A stretch of 64,000 nt of DNA from Rhinopomastus cyanomelas (GCA_013400115.1 VXBP01005607.1:415482-479481), one strand, 5' to 3'. Counted from the stretch's first letter, positions 25,374 to 38,500 are shown. Made by a program: numbers and translations. The notes: generated by a model not told the origin, from the sequence alone.

Positions 25374-25862
25374 GAAAACCCTTCACAAGCCTTGATGACA
25401 TGCTCCAGCACTTCAGAGTCCTTCTTGTAATGAGTGGCCCAGAACTGGACACAATACTTGAGTTGTGGCCTCACCAGCGCCAAGTACAGGGAAACAAACA
25501 CCCTAGTCCTGATGGCCACTATATTTCTGACACAAGCCAGGATGCCACTGGACTTCTTGGCCACCTGGGAACACTGCTGGCCCATATTAAGGACACTGTC
25601 AATTAATATCCCCAGATCCTTTTCTGGAGCTTTTTAACCACACATCCCCAGGTCTGTAGTCTGCTTGGGGTTGCTAGGACCCAAGTGCAGCGCTTGGCAC
25701 TTCTTGAACCTCAGACAATTAATGCTGCCCCATGGATCCAGCCAGATCCTTCTGAAGAGCCTCCCTACTCTCCAGCAGATTGACACACCTGCTAGCTGAA
25801 TGTCATCTGCAAACCTACTCAGGGTACACTCAACCCTCTCCTCCAGACCAGTGGAGCATGCT
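25374..25862 (-). mobile_element. CR1 ORF2 reverse-transcriptase body, degenerate
   Basis: On the minus strand, two frames joined by a frameshift near 25630 read as CR1 ORF2. The first (right-hand) part has VECTLSRFADDIQL, with the catalytic FADD box at 25802-25813, then RFKKCQALHLGPSN. The second has CSQVAKKSSGILACV and LYLALVRPQLKYCVQFWA, typical of the CR1 segment after the palm domain. The 3' UTR is missing and stops interrupt the frame, so it is a dead body fragment of an old copy. Confidence 0.92.
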
Positions 25863-26754
25863 AAGCTTGAACTTTTATTTGGAGGGGTGAGAGCAAGCAA
25901 GCTGTATTTTGTTTCAAGTGATTATGAGAGGGAAATGCAGGTGCTTATCACCTCAAGGTAACACAAAAATGAAAAGCACTCCAAGTACACCACATTCCAA
26001 AGACTCCCTCTCCCCCACAATATCTAGTCAATCTCACCTCAGCTTTCCAATCCTAAATCCTACCACAACAAGACAGATGTCTCTAATTGTTTCGAGGATG
26101 TTGTGAACATGTACTTTAGGGTACTCTGTATGTTACTGAGATAAATCCAGCAATTTAGTGCTGCAGAGTAGGCTTTCCTTCAAGGAATGGGTTTCTATTA
26201 AGTCCTTATCTGCATATAGATGTTTATTTATGAACCTATTACCCACGAAATTGTGGCCAGCATGTTTCAAATATTCCTTAGGGTTTCAATTGTGAGAGTT
26301 AATGGGCAAGTATAAAAGCAGCATTTTAAATAGCCCATGTTGAAATTTTATGCTTACTATGAATCAAAGTGCCCCAAAAGTAATCAGGAAAAGTATGTTC
26401 ATTGCATGTGCAAAACCATGCCCAGAGAAAAAACAGCTCCTCAACCCCAAGTCCTTCACCTCTGCAGACCCCGTCAAACAGCACAGCAGCTTCTCCCATG
26501 GTAATTTATGAACAGGAAACTTCAAAGAACGTCACAGCTTTGAAACGGTAGTTTATGAGTAAAAGATGATTCCTGAGAAGAACTAGTAGTTTTCAGTGCT
26601 ACTGCCAGCCAGAACAATCCCTCCAAGTTTTGCAGTTAAATATTAGCAGTGTTTAAGTGCTAACTAGTTGCAGCATAATAAACCAAGCTAGCACCATGCA
26701 CACCCACCCAATTTAACACAAAATTCTAAGCAGCCTGATAATTTCACCTGAAGG
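25863..26754. other. Unique sequence
   Basis: Nothing recognised between the two CR1 copies. Composition is AT-rich. Confidence 0.55.
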
Positions 26755-26952
26755 AATCACAGAATCATAGAACATTAGGGATTGGAAGGGACCTTGAAAG
26801 ATCATCTAGTCCAATCCCCCTGCCAGAGCAGGACCCCCTAGATCAAGTTGCACAGGAACACATCCAGGCAGGTTTTAAACACGTCCAGACGGGTTTTAAA
26901 CACATCCAGAGGAGGAGACTCCACAAACCCCTTGGGCAGCTCATTCCACACC
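26755..26952 (-). mobile_element. CR1 3' end with internal duplication
   Basis: Minus-strand CR1 tail from two octamers to GGGCAGCTCATTCCACACC. Within it the segment CATCCAGGCAGGTTTTAAAC is followed at once by a second near copy (CGTCCAGACGGGTTTTAAAC), a local 21-bp tandem duplication at about 26860-26901 absent from the other copies. Confidence 0.95.
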
Positions 26953-27282
26953 TGTTAAACAGAAGCAGAAACCTATTTTCTCTATGCACCATTGTATCTT
27001 CCTAGGTGATGAGGTGAAAGTAGATGGAAGAAGCCAAGGAAGTAGCCAGCCACTCCAGAGCAGACAGTCACCTGGTATACTTATTTTTACTATTTAAATA
27101 TAAAAACAAAAAAATAAAAAGCTATCACAGCTTATTTTTTTCTAAAAGAGACATGATACAGTGGAACAACAAGCAACAAGAAGGTTCTTTATTAGCAAAA
27201 GCAACTAACTTCCAAGATTCTGTATTTACTCAACAGAAAACACGGGCACCTAATGACCTATTTGTCCTCCCAGGAGTATTTC

Positions 27283-27337
27283 ACAGAATCACAGAACATT
27301 AGAGATTGGAAGGGACCTCGAATGATCATCTAGTCCC
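27283..27337 (-). mobile_element. Very short CR1 tail, about 55 bp
   Basis: Two octamers (CACAGAATCACAGAAC), GAGATTGGAAGGGACC and ATGATCATCTAGTCCC, then unique sequence. Well preserved but only the last 55 bp of CR1. Confidence 0.93.
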
Positions 27338-30300
27338 AAATTAGTATGTAAATAACTGCTTAACAATACAAATTATTACAGGAAGTACTCATCTTTTTAG
27401 TGAAGGTTTCACAACTCAAAAATGACAGCATTTATTTCCTTATCCATTTTTCATTTGGTTTTCTGCAGTAGAATTAACAGAAGTTCTCAAAAAGAGCAAA
27501 CAGCACTTTGCACCAGTTTGGAGTGTTCCCTCAGATCACATAGCAATGCTCTCCCACGAAAGCACAAGCCCACACAGGTTTCTCAAAGGCCTGACAGGTA
27601 ATTATCTCCGTACAATCTATTTTCTGAGTTACAACAATGTCTATACTTTTTATTGCCTTGCAGGTTATCTTTTCCTCTCCATTTTTTTCAAGTGTCTTTA
27701 TTGCTTTACGGCATCTCAGTAAGCCTACTGCTTCCTGGTATTTCAAAATAACCACAGAGTTTGATGACTCTAGAGAGACTTTCATAACAACTAACAAAGG
27801 AGCACGTCTTTAATTGTCTATCTGTCTTTTCATAAGTGGAGTAAACTCTGTTACGAATAATGCACCTCTCTGCACTAATTTTCAACTTGGTTCAAAAGAG
27901 CTTTTGCAAAACAAATGCCTTAAACATTTTCAGTGACATCTATCAGAACCACACATTCCTTAACCATAAACACACTGTCAGTATCCCAAGATGTATTTTT
28001 CTAGCCTGCCTACTGTACATGTATTTCTTCTAATATTTTCATTGTTTATTCTGGCTTGAAATTTACCTTGAAACCCTCTGGTCTTTCAAATAGGTGACTG
28101 CTAGGTATTGATCAATAATGTTTTGGTTCCTTCCTGCATAAAAGCTATATTTGAAAGTATCTTATTTCCTCTTGTTCAGAGACAAAAGAACTACAACTTC
28201 CTAAAAGAAAATACTTGAGGCACCTTAATAAGCCACACTTACACATCTATACATGTTCTAATATGAACTTTCCCCACCGCAAAGGTCGGTATTTGAAGTC
28301 AGCTACACATGCAAAACCATAGACACTTCTCTACAATTTGAAGTCCATGTTGGTCATAAAGGGTCACATTGAAATGTTGGACTCTGTCTTCATAATTACA
28401 GATACATGCACGACTCCCGGGACTGGTAAGCAGGGAAAGCTTCCATGCAAGGACATACCATCAATACAGCATTTGAAAGACTTCTTTAATATCTTTCCTA
28501 AAGTTAAAACTAAAGATACACATGGTAGAGCAAACCCTGTTGGAAAAAAAAAACCCCAAACCCCCTCAACCCATAGGTCATAAAGCATAACAACCATGTC
28601 TTCTTTTCATAAGGGTAACACTGCCAGCAGTATGAGGCTCCTGGATTTACTCTTTGTAAATAAACAGAATAAGAACCACATCTTTATGTTTCAGCAGCTT
28701 GATGAAAGTTACTGCTGCTGAATTTAGGGGTTTTTTTTTCCAGCTGAAGACTCGCATTGATCTTATTTTAATATGTATTTATTATTATTTGCCTGATTTT
28801 GTTCCCCAATTGGTTCCCCATGTTAAGAATGCGTGCCTGGTCTTGGGATTTATACAACTGTGTTTTGAGAGCTGATCAAATTACTCTTGTGGTAAAACAG
28901 AGTCTCAACATAACAGCAACAGCCAAGCCAAACGTAACTACAGACTTGTTACCTGTTCATACAGAAAAATCTCAATCATTTACCTCTAATCCACAAGAAG
29001 GTTGTGATCTATTTGGCTTTCTTTTAACAGTAAATACAGGGCATTAAGTCTGAAAGTGAACAGGCACTGACATACACTCTGCACAAATCTTTGTTCTGCT
29101 TCAGTCACAAGAACTTAAAACCGCTCAAGGGAGTGCACGTGATTCCATAGTTTACGTGGTATAAATTCAAGACTTGGAGAGTTAAGGCTGAAACCCTCAG
29201 ACCCTTGAGCTCATATAATTTAAAGAAGTTTATGAAGAGGTTATTTCAGCATCTGCAGAAACAAAAACTTGTTTGACATTCAGGTGGCTACCAAGTTGCC
29301 AAGTGCTACTGAACTGAGGAAAGGGGAGGTTCATCCCTTGGACAGAGCAGTGTGCGATGGCACAACCTACGCTCTCAGATCGCACACAGTATTCTGTAGC
29401 CGAAAGAAGCGATTCCAGTTTTTGAAACACCAAGTTAAGCCCATAGGCACTACGTTCCTCTTAACTTGTGTTGATGAATGAAGGAAGCTCCTTGTTTTTC
29501 CACTCAACAAGCAGAAAAGCTTCCAGTGTTATCTCACATGATCATGTTCCTATTTACTGCCCTGATCATAACCTCTGTCTCAATACCCACATATACAGGT
29601 AGATACAAACCACTGATTATTTACTGTCTCTTGATTAGGTAGCAAATCCTGTTTGTGTAGACCTGTATGCACACATATACCACATCCGTGTGTGTATATA
29701 CGTACACGCGTAGATAAAAGATATACAGACATGCATATTTACACACCTCTACTTGTAAATTTGTACATTCATTCACAGGTAAATGTCCACTTCATTACAC
29801 TCTTGTTTTTTGGGACATCACTAATGTCAAAGAGGACTCTATTGATTTACACCAATGCCACTCATTTACCAAAACATGCAATTTTGGTAAATACAACTTG
29901 GTCCATCAAATCCCACGCAAAGCAATTTCACTTGCTACTTTCTTCCTCCATCTTCCTGTGTAAAACTAGCATTTACCTGGGGAGGCATCTGAGTGTATAG
30001 TTGGTACTATCCCATTTGCCCCAAAACCCAATCAATGAAAAAATACCCCTAACACAGAATTTACAAAAACACCCCTCTTTTCCTTATCTGGTTTTGTTAT
30101 CTGCTCTGCAAAGTAGTTAGGCTCAAGAAGGCAAATGAGCCACAACTTTGAAAAGAAAGGAAAAGGGGAGAAACAAATGAAACATCCAGCTGAGGAATAT
30201 CCCTGAGGGAAGCATTAACTGCAGAAAAGTCAACCCTAACACTGAGCATTGGAGGAAGCAACAAGCAAGTCTGAAAATTCTAATTAAACAAAGGAGAAGG

Positions 30301-31697
30301 GAAAAAAGAAAAAAAGATGAGCATGCAAGTTTTCCAAGCTTTGCTTTTGGTGTTAATGAATCAAACCCAGTTGTTCAAATGGTCTCAAGCTAAGTCTTCA
30401 GTAAAAGTAGTACCTCATTGTAGCACTGCCTGCTTTCTACGGGATTTTCCTACGTACTTCATGTATTATAACCTGTACTAGTGATCCCTTTTCTTTCACC
30501 AGTCTGGAAAACCTTGTGATGAACTGCTGATGAGTTTACTTAATCTAAGGTTTATGTAGAGGCATAGGCACTTTTGACATTTAAAAATGCATTTTAAGCC
30601 TTAATTTGACAATAAATGCTTTGATCCACAAGAATTAACAAAGCCATAAAGACAAAGCTAACAGATAAAACAACAGCGAGTTTGTAAGGCATGGGAGTAT
30701 CTCTATAGTATAAGAAAAAAGATCACATTCACATGGTATGTGGGAATGACAGATCCGTTGCGACTAAAAAAGAAAAGCTAACATGCTTGAAGTACATGTT
30801 TAGGACCCTAGACTTGGCTTAACTCAAACAGCTTTGACTGGATGGGGTCCCTCAACAGTATTAAAACCGCTCTAATTGCATTCTTCAAGCCAGCTGAAGG
30901 CTGACAGCTTCCGCTCTCCCGCTCGCTATCAGGGCACATCAAGGACTTCTGTTATGAGAGGAGCACCTGGTCCAAATTTATTTCAATGGCCCAGAGCAAA
31001 ATGGGAAGGTGCTTAATGTTCAGCCACAATGGTGACATTTTTACGATAAATCCAAAGTTCAGAAACAAACAAATGAAAGATTTGAAAGGCACACGAACAG
31101 AAATGGTGACAATAAAAATTCAACATTAATATATCAATTTTAGAATGTATGCCACCCATATTCTTGAGGGCGAGGCCAAAAGTTCAAGGCAGAGAAAAGA
31201 AGAAATCCATGCAGCTAGCGTGGAAGGAGAAAAGACTTTATAACTTTTTTGAAAGAAATTCTGCCCTCTCACTAATAAAGATATATTTCATTTCACCCTG
31301 TGTTAGAGGACTGCAATTAGTACAACGCGTACCACCCGAAAGTGGTGGCACATTGCAGCTTTAGCAAAATAACAAGTGATAGAACCGAAAAATTTGTCTA
31401 CTTTTAACATGAACAGGACTGGTTTGGGCCTCACCTCTGGCTCCAGTGTTAGAAATCAAATTACCTCAAGGGTCACAAAGAAATGCACAGAGATAAGTGT
31501 TATAAAGTCTTCAGCTCAGAAGTGAGTGGTAAATGCAGAATTACGGAGAAGTTTCTTACAGTGTTAAAGAGGCTCTAATACTGCTTTCAACTTTCTTTGA
31601 AAAATACTGTTGCCATTTTTAATTGAACCTCTATCAACATGACACTCTTGTTCAAGTCAAAATTAGGCCACATTTATTACTACAACTACATCTGAAG
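27338..31697. other. Long unique stretch
   Basis: About 4.4 kb without recognisable CR1. It includes a degenerate TG/CA and TA tract near 29650-29760. Frames at 27531-27797 (-), 28338-28583 (+) and 29230-29433 (-) are open, but I found no domain and no convincing pair of splice sites. Confidence 0.5.
29655..29760. repeat. Degenerate alternating purine-pyrimidine tract
   Basis: Mixed short runs of TG, CA and TA (for example CGTGTGTGTATATACGTACA), consistent with a decayed dinucleotide microsatellite. Confidence 0.6.
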
Positions 31698-31833
31698 GTC
31701 TCCTCCTCTGGAGACATTTAAAACCTGTCTGGACACGTTCCTGTGCGACTTGGTCTAGGTGATCCTGCTGTGGCAGGGGGATTGGACTAAATGATCCTTC
31801 AAGGTCCCTTCCAATCCCTAATGTTGTGTGATT
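31698..31833 (+). mobile_element. CR1 3' end, 5'-truncated
   Basis: Starts at TCTCCTCCTCTGGAGACATT in the ORF2 C-terminus, includes CACGTTCCTGTGCGACTTGG and ATTGGACTAAATGATCC, and ends with ATGTTGTGTGATTAC. About 136 bp, well conserved. Confidence 0.95.
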
Positions 31834-32458
31834 ACAGTCATTCTGTACATTTGTAGAAGATTCTCATGTAGAGAATGAGTTCAGATGAGACAGTGCACTG
31901 TTAGTGCTTTATGTTAGAAATTACTTCACAGTAAGCAATGCGTATCCACAGGGCAAAGCCGAGACTATAGAAAACCTCAAAACTATGCGCTGACAGAGGA
32001 AGTGTCAATTAGCTGCTTATAAACAATGGCATTTAAAACCAGTTTTAAGTGTGTCACAATAAGCAGAAACAAATTATTCTACATTGGGCAATTACATACT
32101 ATTTATAGCAAATGCCTTGGAAATGTCTATTTAAGAATGTACTGAGAAAGAGAAAATAAATACTGGCTTATGCACTACAGTAGAACACATCTATTTCTTC
32201 CTACTTGGCAATTACTGCCTTACTTTCCAATCAATATGTTTGGGCAGATATAGTGCCTCAAATGAAGTTATCAGCATGCACACACATACTATTTTTTGTT
32301 TACCAAATATATAAAGGATGAAATTTAGTAACTGACAGAGAATCTGCAGTACAAACTAAATGACTGAATAAAGATTTCACTCAGGAAAGACTGACATTTG
32401 GAACCATCCAGGTAAAAACAGTGTTCTAAAAACTGAAACCAAAGAAACCCATATAATA

Positions 32459-32516
32459 GAATCACAGAACATCAGAGATTGGAAGGGACCTGGAAAGATC
32501 ATGTAGTCCAATCCCT
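32459..32516 (-). mobile_element. Very short CR1 tail, about 58 bp
   Basis: AATCACAGAACATCAG, GATTGGAAGGGACC and AGATCATGTAGTCCAATCCC, then unique sequence. Same length class as 23117 and 27283. Confidence 0.92.
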
Positions 32517-32847
32517 GGAAGAGTTAATACTGTAATTTCTTGTAACCTAAAGATGCAGGTCTGCCTTCTCATGCATTTTCCCCCTCTCTTCTACACAGTG
32601 AACTAGACAACACTGCTGAAGCACATGACTTTCTTCATGCCATCTGCTGATACCATTCATTAATATTGTAATAACTACTGTGCTTGATCAGCAGTGTTAT
32701 TGTCAAATACTTCCTCCTGATTGCTTCATGTTAGCTGGGACAAGCTTCCCTAAGGTCTTTCTCAAGAACAGTCTCTCTATAGAGCATCCCATTTCCAAAT
32801 TTTACCTACATTATACTTGCACTGACATTTTCAGGTCTAAATCTTTA

Positions 32848-32904
32848 GGGAGGTTGGACTAGGCAATCTTTCAAGGTCCCTTCCAATCCTTAATGTTCTG
32901 TGAA
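32848..32904 (+). mobile_element. Very short CR1 tail, about 57 bp
   Basis: Starts at GGAGGTTGGACTAGGCAATC and ends TAATGTTCTGTGAAAT. Only the last 57 bp of CR1, in plus orientation. Confidence 0.92.
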
Positions 32905-33740
32905 ATACCATCTTTTCACCGGAGAAGCAATGCTTGTTATTAAGAAGCGGCAAGTAACAGCATTTCAAGATCTTTAAAAACCCCAACCCTACTTTTCCCC
33001 AAAGCCCTGAATGAAATTTTAAATTACAGCTAAACGGTTTTTATAGTAAACAAATCTTATCAGGAAAGATGTATTGGAGAAACAGACGGACAGTGGAAGA
33101 ATGAGTTAACAAAAACTGCAGTACACTTCAAAATGAGCTGTAAAAGTTCCATAATGAACCTTCTAGTCCTGAGCTATCTCAGGCACATTCACTTATATTT
33201 CCTTACGCTGCCATCTCTCACCGCAAGTATAACAAGAGAGTAAGAATGTAATTTTACATGTAGGTATATCACCTCAAATTAGCAACATAAAATTACTGAC
33301 ATTTCTTCTAAAGAACGCTTGGCTGGCTAGAGGTAAAATGCTGAACTAGCATCTGTCAGTGCTGCTAATTGAGGTAAGGTTGGGAACTATAAAGTACTAT
33401 TAAAGGATTAAAATAATACCAAATGGAAATGCTGAGAAGGTACACTACCCTTTTGACACTCTAAATTATTATCCTGATTAAATTAGCCAGTATGTTTCAC
33501 TCTTAAAAGTGTCATGAACAGAATTGCAAGGAACATCTGTATGGGCCACAGGACCTGAAAAAACACATTAACAAATTCCTGCAATATATTAATAATGTGT
33601 TTTTAATGAAGTCTCCCACCTTCCGCATTTTTTAAAAGCATCTTTTTAGAAAAAAGCACCTCCAGCTTCAGCAGTTCCAGCTGGCCACCTTCTGCCCAAA
33701 CTTTAAGATCTTTCAACCAAAGATTGCAATATTCTTGCCA
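32905..33740. other. Unique AT-rich spacer
   Basis: No transposon or exon recognised between two CR1 copies. Confidence 0.55.
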
Positions 33741-33930
33741 TCACAGAATCACTCCGGTCGGAAGAGACCCCTGCGACCATCGAGTCCAAGCAGCTACCCT
33801 ACCTTACAAGTTCACCCTTAAACCAGATCCTGCAACATCTCATCCAAACAATCTTTAAACACATCCAGGGATGGCAACTTAACCACCTCCCTGGAAAGCC
33901 TATTCCAGGGCCTGACCATCCTTTCTATCT
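33741..33930 (-). mobile_element. CR1-like 3' end of a distinct subfamily
   Basis: Minus-strand copy with TCACAGAATCACTCCGGTCG at the tail, then TTACAAGTTCACCC, CATCTCATCCAAACAATC and CACCTCCCTGGAAAGCC. The middle part pairs with the plus-strand copy at 22619 and not with the common subfamily. Confidence 0.88.
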
Positions 33931-34092
33931 AGCCCTTTGACACCATAGTATGGCAAAATCTGGAGGACTGCCCATTCATTTGGAAACACTCAAAATTTTA
34001 CTGCAGTGTCTAGAATTCATTTAAATAAACTCAGTTTATCAAACGGCCATTCCTTCTCCCTTTTTCAGGGGGAACAGCAGCAAAAAAACCCC

Positions 34093-34143
34093 AAGAATCT
34101 TTCGAGGTCACTTCCAATCCCTGATGTTCTGTGACTCTGTGAC
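34093..34143 (+). mobile_element. Isolated CR1 tail, inverted against its neighbour
   Basis: CAAGAATCTTTCGAGGTC through CAATCCCTGATGTTCTGTG to two octamers, in plus orientation. It abuts directly a minus-strand CR1 body that lacks its own tail. Confidence 0.9.
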
Positions 34144-34430
34144 ATCCAGGCACGTTTTAAACATCTCCAGAGAAGACGACTCCACAACCCTCCCGGGCAG
34201 CCCATTCCAGTGCTCCATCTCCCTCACTGGGAAGAAGTTCCTTCTCATATTGATGAGAAACCTCCTCTGTTCCACCTCGCAGCCATTGCCCCTTGTCCTA
34301 TTGGATGACACTGAGCAGAGCCTGGCTCCATCCTTCTGACTCTCACGCTTCACTGTTTACAAACATTAATGAGGTCACCCCTCAGTCTCCTTTTCTCCAA
34401 GTTAAAGAGACCCAGCTCCCTCAGTAACCA
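34144..34430 (-). mobile_element. CR1 ORF2 C-terminus and 3' region lacking a tail
   Basis: On the minus strand this encodes the last part of CR1 ORF2 (around QKDGARLCSVSSNRTRGN, then RNFFPVREMEHWNGLP). It starts abruptly at the ACATCCAGGCACG block and lacks the final 100 bp or so of the element. About 245 bases are open without a stop. The missing tail is replaced by the plus-strand tail at 34093-34143. Confidence 0.93.
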
Positions 34431-34876
34431 AGGTTCAAAATAAAGACAATGTGAAGAACTTTCAGAGTGTGGTAGGTTAATTTATCAGTAGCTACCTGCT
34501 CTTTGAGGAAAAACGCTGAAATCTGAGGGTAACTCCGAACAGTAACTCTGCTTGAAAACATTCAAGTTCCATCGGTTTAAAAGCAAACATTTATAGCCAC
34601 ATCATATGGGATTTGGTTTTGTACAGGTCACTCACATGAGCACAAAAAAATAAAGCATACATTTCTGACTTGCTAAGAGCTTTCATAATAGCACTAGTTA
34701 ATGAAGAAAAAGTTCATGCCTTCCCCTTCACCCCCTAGACAAACTGAAAAATTTCAACTGATGACAACATTGAGACATACTTAAATGAAGCCAAGTAGAG
34801 CAAACTTTATAGCTGAGTCTGGGAATTATTTTCAGTTTATGAAACTTACGTAGGTCATTCGCATAATCCTTAACCT

Positions 34877-35590
34877 TATGAAGTTCAACAAGGATGAATG
34901 CAAAGTCCTGCACCTCGAGAAGAACAACAACTCCATCACCACCAAATCTGAGAGTCACTCAGTTAGAAACCAGCTTGGTAGAAAAGGGCCTAAGGGTCCC
35001 AGTGGATGTCATGTTGAACATGAGGAAGCAACACGCCCCTGTGGCAAACACAGTCTAATGCGGCCCAGGATACCACATTTGCTAAGTATTGCCAGCAGTG
35101 CTGAGGTCTTCCTCTCCACTCAGTACTGGTGAGGACATACCTGGGGTACAATGCCCAGTTCTGGACTCTCCAGCACTGGAAAGGCGCAGACATACTAGAG
35201 AGAATCAAAGATCCACTAAGATGACAAAGGGACTGAAGCATCTTTCTGGTAAGGCAATATTGAGAGAGCTGGGACTGTTCAGCCTGGAGAATGCTCAGAA
35301 AGGTCTCATCAATGTATATGAATACCTGCAGAGAGGACACCATGCTCTTTTTAGTAGTGCCCACTGACATGAGAAGAGGCAGAGGGCACAAAAATCAAAT
35401 GCTTGAGGCTCTGAACATCAGGATACACTTTTTTTACTGAGAGCGACCAAGCACTGACTGGCACAGGAGCCTCCATCCTTGGATGGACTGAGTCTTGGTC
35501 ACCTTTCTGTAGGTGACCCTGCTTGTGCAGTAGGGTTGGACCAGATGACCTCCAGACATGCCTTCCCACCTCAAACACTCTACAATTCTT
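34877..35590 (+). mobile_element. Old CR1 body and 3' end
   Basis: Plus-strand CR1 of about 710 bp. It starts at MKFNKDECKVLHLEKNNN in the reverse-transcriptase domain, continues through a region equivalent to QYWXGHTWGTMPSSGL and RELGLFSLENAQKGLINV, and ends near GGACCAGATGACCTCCAG and CTCTACAATTCTT. Frames are broken by indels. Divergence is high, so it is older than the 52-60 kb copies. Confidence 0.9.
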
Positions 35591-38500
35591 TAAAAGAAGC
35601 TATATTTTTTTAATGTACCTTTTACAGTCAAGAGAAAAGCATCTCCCATATTCTAAATGATCCGAAAGTCAGTGTTTGTACAGGTGCCATTCACAAACAA
35701 ATATACCCGAACATCCTTGCTCCTTTTAAATGACAGATGATCAGTATTTAATTCTTTCATCACTTCATTTCATCACTTTTCATCACATTCATTTCATCGC
35801 TTTGATAACCCCAAATTGCAAGGCCTTCCAAAAACACCCAAACACTAGCTTGAAAAATAATGTTGGATCTATCTACTGCATATCAACAGTTTTTGAAAAG
35901 GGAAAACTGAGACAGTTATTCCCGAGTTCAGAATGTCAGAAGAGTCCACCAAGCTAAAGAAGAAGTTACCTGCAGCAAAAAAATCCTGGTTTCACAAAAA
36001 TGAGTAACAAAAAGCCTCAGAAGCAACCAAAGTTCTCCCTTGTATTTTGTTAGCATTCAAGTGACATCCAGCTTCTGAATTAACAGAAATGCATCAGTTA
36101 ACTGGGGCATTAAAGCAACTTCTGCAGAGCTGGATAGTTTGTAAAGTTCATTAGCACACAGATTACCTTCTTACAGACTCTCCCAGCCCCTCACAACCAT
36201 CTGAAAGATCATTAGATTTTGACACATTGTTCTTATCTATCCAAATGACCTTTCAGATATGCTCTTCAGGTTCTCACCGTTAACACTGCATGCCAAATGT
36301 CACCAAAACTTTTGAAGTTAAGTGTCACCAGAAGACGTTTTGACAGGCCATTTTGTTGCTGGGCACAGCAACAGAATTATGTTACACTATGAGGGATAGA
36401 CTGAGAGAGAGAGAAAGCATCTGATCCCTAGTCAGCTACACCATTACTTGCGATAACTTTGCGCAGTTGTCAGCATACACACAGAGCCTTATGGAGGAAA
36501 GAGAAGCTCCTACTCCAAGTAGCCAAAGACTCCCAGCATCCCCGTTTAAAGAGGGCACTTGAAACGGGAGGAGCTAAGCAGCACAGAGGGCAGTTTCCCA
36601 GTCCTCAGCAGCACTCAAATTCCCAAAGAGGGCCAGCTTTCCTCAGTGACCAGTTTCAATGAAGGCAAGCCAATACACCGTTTTTCTCAGATCTTACACA
36701 TACTTTGGCACAGGACCACGGAGCAGTCCCATCTCTTCTGAGGAGCAGGCTCAGCTTACACCACATCTCACATGCAAAAAACAGGGCACGCACAACACAA
36801 TGCTCCAAGTTAGCTCACATTGCCAGAATGAACATAATCTCTCCTGTCTGAAAACTGACTGCACCCCTAGGTGCCAAGAAAACTAACACTTTTAAGAGGA
36901 TTAGAGAAGACAAGATGGAGGGTCAAGGGATCCAGTTTTGGCTGGATAAGGGGAATGATGCACTGCTTCATCTGTACTAGTCTGAGGGTTTTTCTTCTCA
37001 CTTGCTAGTCTTTTCTTCCCCCAAAGATTTCAGAGACAGCCAAAACCAATTTTCAGTAAAAGGAGTTCCCTGTAATTTTCAGAAAACGGAAATATTTTTT
37101 AAAATTATGCAGCAACTGCAAGAGCAGGAGACCTTGTGTCAGAACTGCTTTCTAATGCACGTCCCTTTTCCCTCTGGCTTTTTATCAGCACTACCTACTG
37201 CACCATAAGCACTCAGGATCATGGGTTTACACAACAAGAGAGAAAAGTCAGGAGCATGGCTACACCTTTAAATGTGTTTCAGCAGCATTTGAACAGTTCA
37301 TTAACCTACTGTCAGCATTAGAGGATGCTCACTGCGCTAGAATAGCGTTAGAAAAACAGGAACGTCCAGAAGTCAAACTCACTTCATTTACTAACGGACA
37401 AAGAGCTTAATGATGGAATTTTAATGAACAGGTAATGCAGCTATCAAAATCAACCTGCTGGAAACACAACATAAACAATCTTTACATGCAAACAAGCAAA
37501 TTATAACATCATAGGACCTGCATGAAATTTCACAACACACACACTGAGCACATGAGCCAGACAACGGTGAGTTCAGTTGCAGGTGGCTACTCAGCTCGCT
37601 CTCTGTCAGAGCAGCCTGCCCTCAGCTTAGACAGGGGACTAAGAACCTTGTGAAAACACAGATGATAAAAGGAACTGAGAGGGTGGTACAAAGTAACGGC
37701 CTTCTCCAAATAAATACCTGCCACAGCTGTAAACTACATTTCCAGTTCCTGGAGAAGCAGGAATCCTCAGATAAAACACACATCCACGTAATGAATAGAC
37801 ATGTGGGAGCAAAGAAACCCTGACATTTCTATAGCAACAGAGTTAATGATCAGTGTAAGTATTTAATTCCACATTTTCAATTGTTTTATTCTGGCTTTCA
37901 CTGTTTGGTTACAACACAAACTACTCAGGATATCCATCAAGGTTGGGGAGTACAAAGATCTGACAACTCTGAGGCACTAATCTGCAAAACTGGACTGACT
38001 TTATTCCATCTATCAGCTTCCCCTACTCAGAAAAGCTTGCAGAAATATGAGCGGAACCTTGAAGTTCATTAGCTGCTCTTTCCCTGGTCTTTACAAATGA
38101 AAAGTAGTAAAACATGGTAAGCAAAGCATTCCGATCTTAGACACCATGTACAGTACTTATAGCAACTGCACTATGGAACTCTTGTTATTGCTGCCTATTA
38201 AAGAAAAGAAATCTGAAAACCAGAAAGTTAAAGCCTTGCTGCTGTGAAGTAAAAGAATGGCCTTTTTATGGTGTGCTACTGCTGCCTTAAGGGGTAAATC
38301 CTGTTTAGGTAAACCCTAGGAACAAAAAAGCCCAGCATCATTGTTGTATTAAACAGATCCCTCTTTTTGCTGATTTTATGACACACATAGAGCAAAAAAA
38401 CCTCCTTATCAGAACAAATGCTCAACTACTTACTTTGGAGCCAATTAAAAAGGATTGTAAGATGACTTTTAAATTAAGTCTTTCAAGATATCCACCCAGC

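Noticed and set aside
27531..27797. 88-codon minus-strand frame with an acceptor-like CTCCTTTGTTAG upstream
   Set aside because: The peptide looks protein-like, and its end vaguely recalls a WD-repeat strand. There is no proper donor, no family match that holds beyond a few residues, and composition equals the flanks.
29230..29433. 67-codon minus-strand frame
   Set aside because: Readable peptide but no splice signals, no motif and an antisense frame of equal length.
34990..35391. 133-codon minus-strand frame
   Set aside because: It is the antisense of the plus-strand CR1 body at 34877-35590.
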